Assembly: GCF_007859765.1 (NCBI RefSeq)
Contig: NZ_SIHJ01000001.1
Span: 1,364,767 to 1,428,766 of the forward strand
From: Posidoniimonas corsicana
GTDB lineage: Bacteria > Planctomycetota > Planctomycetia > Pirellulales > Lacipirellulaceae
Reading direction: 5' to 3'
Length of the DNA: 64,000 nt
Shown here: positions 63,205-64,000 of the stretch, in pieces
How the letters are laid out: the number at the start of each line of letters is the position of its first letter
How positions within the stretch are numbered: the first letter of the stretch is position 1
Notes under the pieces: model-generated
What the model saw: the letters and a program-made list of their open reading frames with translations, nothing else
Databases searched by the model: none
What the model was told of the DNA's origin: nothing
Translations under genes and position numbers: made by a program

Positions 63205-63639
63205 CTAGATCGCCCGCAGCACCGCACTCTTTTGCTCTTCCGCTTGGCTGTCGACCAGGTCGGCAAGACGCACGCTGCGGAGTTGCTCACGCACGCTAGC
63301 CGCGATCTGGTTCACGGTGCGCAGCATCGTCTCGCGGGCCTTGTCGGGCATCTCATCGAGGGGCGGCACGCTGGCGATGAGCGGGCTGTCGACGGCCTCG
63401 AAGACGTCCTCCAGCGTGACCTCGTCAATTGATCGAGCGAGGCGGTAGCCGCCTTCGACGCCGCGGACGGACTGCAAGATCCCGCTGTTAACCAGGTCCC
63501 GCAGGATCTGCAGCAAGAACCGTTCGGGCATCCGCCCCTCGCGCGCCAACCGGTTGCACGGGATCGGCGCGCCCCCCTGGTACTGGGACAGCTGGAGCAG
63601 CGCCTGCACGGCGTAGGTCACTGTGCGAGAAACCTTCAT
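63205..63639 (-). CDS. Rrf2-family transcriptional regulator without cluster cysteines
   Basis: 144 residues. The N-terminal winged helix-turn-helix is typical (MKVSRTVTYAVQALLQLSQ, then FLLQILRDLVNSGILQSVRG and GGYRLAR). Fe-S members such as IscR and NsrR have three Cys after the dimerisation helix; here that segment reads SPLIASVPPLDEM and the only Cys is at position 28. It is therefore more like the metal-free or CymR-like branch, responding to a protein or other ligand. It is convergent with the motor operon, so control of that operon is not implied by position. AAAGGAC precedes the ATG. Confidence 0.88.
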   Translation of the reverse strand: MKVSRTVTYAVQALLQLSQYQGGAPIPCNRLAREGRMPERFLLQILRDLVNSGILQSVRGVEGGYRLARSIDEVTLEDVFEAVDSPLIASVPPLDEMPDKARETMLRTVNQIAASVREQLRSVRLADLVDSQAEEQKSAVLRAI

Positions 63640-64000
63640 GACTCGTCCTTTCGCTAGAACACTTATGCCCCGTGTCTAACGCCTCGCCAAAGGAGCCGCA
63701 GTCTCTGGGCGCAGGGCAACCACCCGGCCTTCAGCGCCACGAACAGACTAGCCAGCAGGGCTCTGACGAGCAGCAAGCGACCACGGCCGCCAAGCAAGAT
63801 GAGATAACCTTCAGCCGATGAGAGATGAGCGACCCGGCCTGCAAGCACTTATGTACATATTAGAGCTGGATGTCAAATCTCTTTCCGCCGGGTAGCAATA
63901 AATTTCCCCCATTAACCGCCGGCGTGCGGAATCGGCCCGACGGGGTTGGGAAGCGCAGCGACGAACTCAACTCCAGTTGAGGCGCCTTAAGCCACGAATC
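63640..64000. other. 361-bp upstream region of the Rrf2 gene
   Basis: I find no convincing gene. The first part is GC-rich with no codon bias; the part after 63840 is AT-rich (ATGTACATATTAGAG, GCAATAAATTTCC). It holds two leftward promoter-like elements, both containing CATAAGTG: one at 63662-63690 (TTGGCG, 17 nt, CATAAG) and one at 63848-63876. The stretch beyond 63900 shows nothing recognisable; a gene on the right may start outside the window. Confidence 0.45.
63848..63876 (-). promoter_or_regulatory. Candidate sigma70 promoter, distal Rrf2 promoter
   Basis: On the minus strand, a perfect TTGACA (complement of 63871-63876), a 17-bp spacer and CATAAG (complement of 63848-63853). It points towards the Rrf2 gene with a roughly 200-nt leader. 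A perfect -35 at optimal spacing in an AT-rich patch of a GC-rich genome makes chance less likely. Confidence 0.55.

Noticed and set aside
63663-63848. 61-residue leftward frame with a GTG start next to the distal Rrf2 promoter
   Set aside because: The hydrophobic stretch is suggestive, but there is no ribosome binding site, codon bias is weak and the start sits at the predicted transcription start. Kept as promoter/leader instead.

Overview
The window reads as chromosome of a high-GC planctomycete. My best guess is the order Pirellulales, near Lacipirellulaceae. The basis is the combination of secreted proteins ending in dockerin-like EF-hand repeats plus a PEP-CTERM tail, a formylglycine-type sulfatase, PQQ-propeller, beta-helix and Cys-rich secreted proteins, tandem CNNM/HlyC-like proteins, frequent TTG/GTG starts and weak Shine-Dalgarno usage. 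No 16S rRNA or marker search was possible, so the placement is inference. I see no phage, IS element, transposase or CRISPR array. Gene order looks like an ordinary, densely packed chromosome with mostly short operons on both strands.

Layout. 1-12.7 kb: end of a PEP-CTERM protein, a serine-hydrolase/NamZ-type fusion, a leftward block (metallo-beta-lactamase, two CNNM proteins, ABC-2 permease, two proteins of unknown role), a VIT-type metal transporter and a second PEP-CTERM protein. 12.7-20.7 kb: leuB, a small membrane protein with a degenerate GGDEF protein, tRNA-Thr(CGT), a TPR protein carrying two RNA-polymerase alpha C-terminal domains, tgt, tRNA-Gln(CTG), an OYE-family oxidoreductase and a SirB1/transglutaminase-like protein. 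20.7-30.3 kb: GH32 and GH127 glycosidases on either side of a PilT-type ATPase, a metzincin with a YfiM-like tail, a 580-bp non-coding stretch with repeated inverted motifs, and a secreted EEP-family phosphoesterase. 30.5-41.3 kb: KDG-kinase-like PfkB divergent from gnd, secreted PQQ-propeller and beta-helix proteins, an Nei/Fpg glycosylase, a WG-repeat protein, a sulfatase and zwf. 41.3-46.5 kb: psd-pssA-ribE-rsmA run and a chemoreceptor. 46.5-57.9 kb: two OprO/P-type porins, a Cys-rich secreted protein, hisB, and leftward genes for pyrophosphatase, PPi-type phosphofructokinase, biotin carboxylase/BCCP and an Xaa-Pro peptidase, then queD. 58.5-64 kb: a three-gene overlapping operon for a MotA/ExbB-like channel with two ExbD-like partners, followed by a convergent Rrf2 regulator.

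How the genes fit together. The secreted GH32, GH127, sulfatase, beta-helix and PQQ proteins and the two porins suggest breakdown and uptake of complex (probably marine or plant/algal) polysaccharides. zwf, gnd and the KDG-kinase-like enzyme handle the resulting sugars. The PPi-type phosphofructokinase lies next to a pyrophosphatase, so the two may compete for PPi. psd and pssA make phosphatidylethanolamine, accB/accC start fatty-acid synthesis, and tgt and queD belong to queuosine biosynthesis.

Most unusual content. (1) The 58.5-63.2 kb operon looks like an uncharacterised 5:2-type ion-driven motor whose two ExbD-like subunits differ at the key residue: FLDV in one, FLAV in the other, both at residues 18-21. 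(2) The TPR/double alpha-CTD protein at 15.6 kb looks like a planctomycete-type RNA-polymerase or DNA-associated factor. Intergenic stretches not listed as features showed me nothing I could support.
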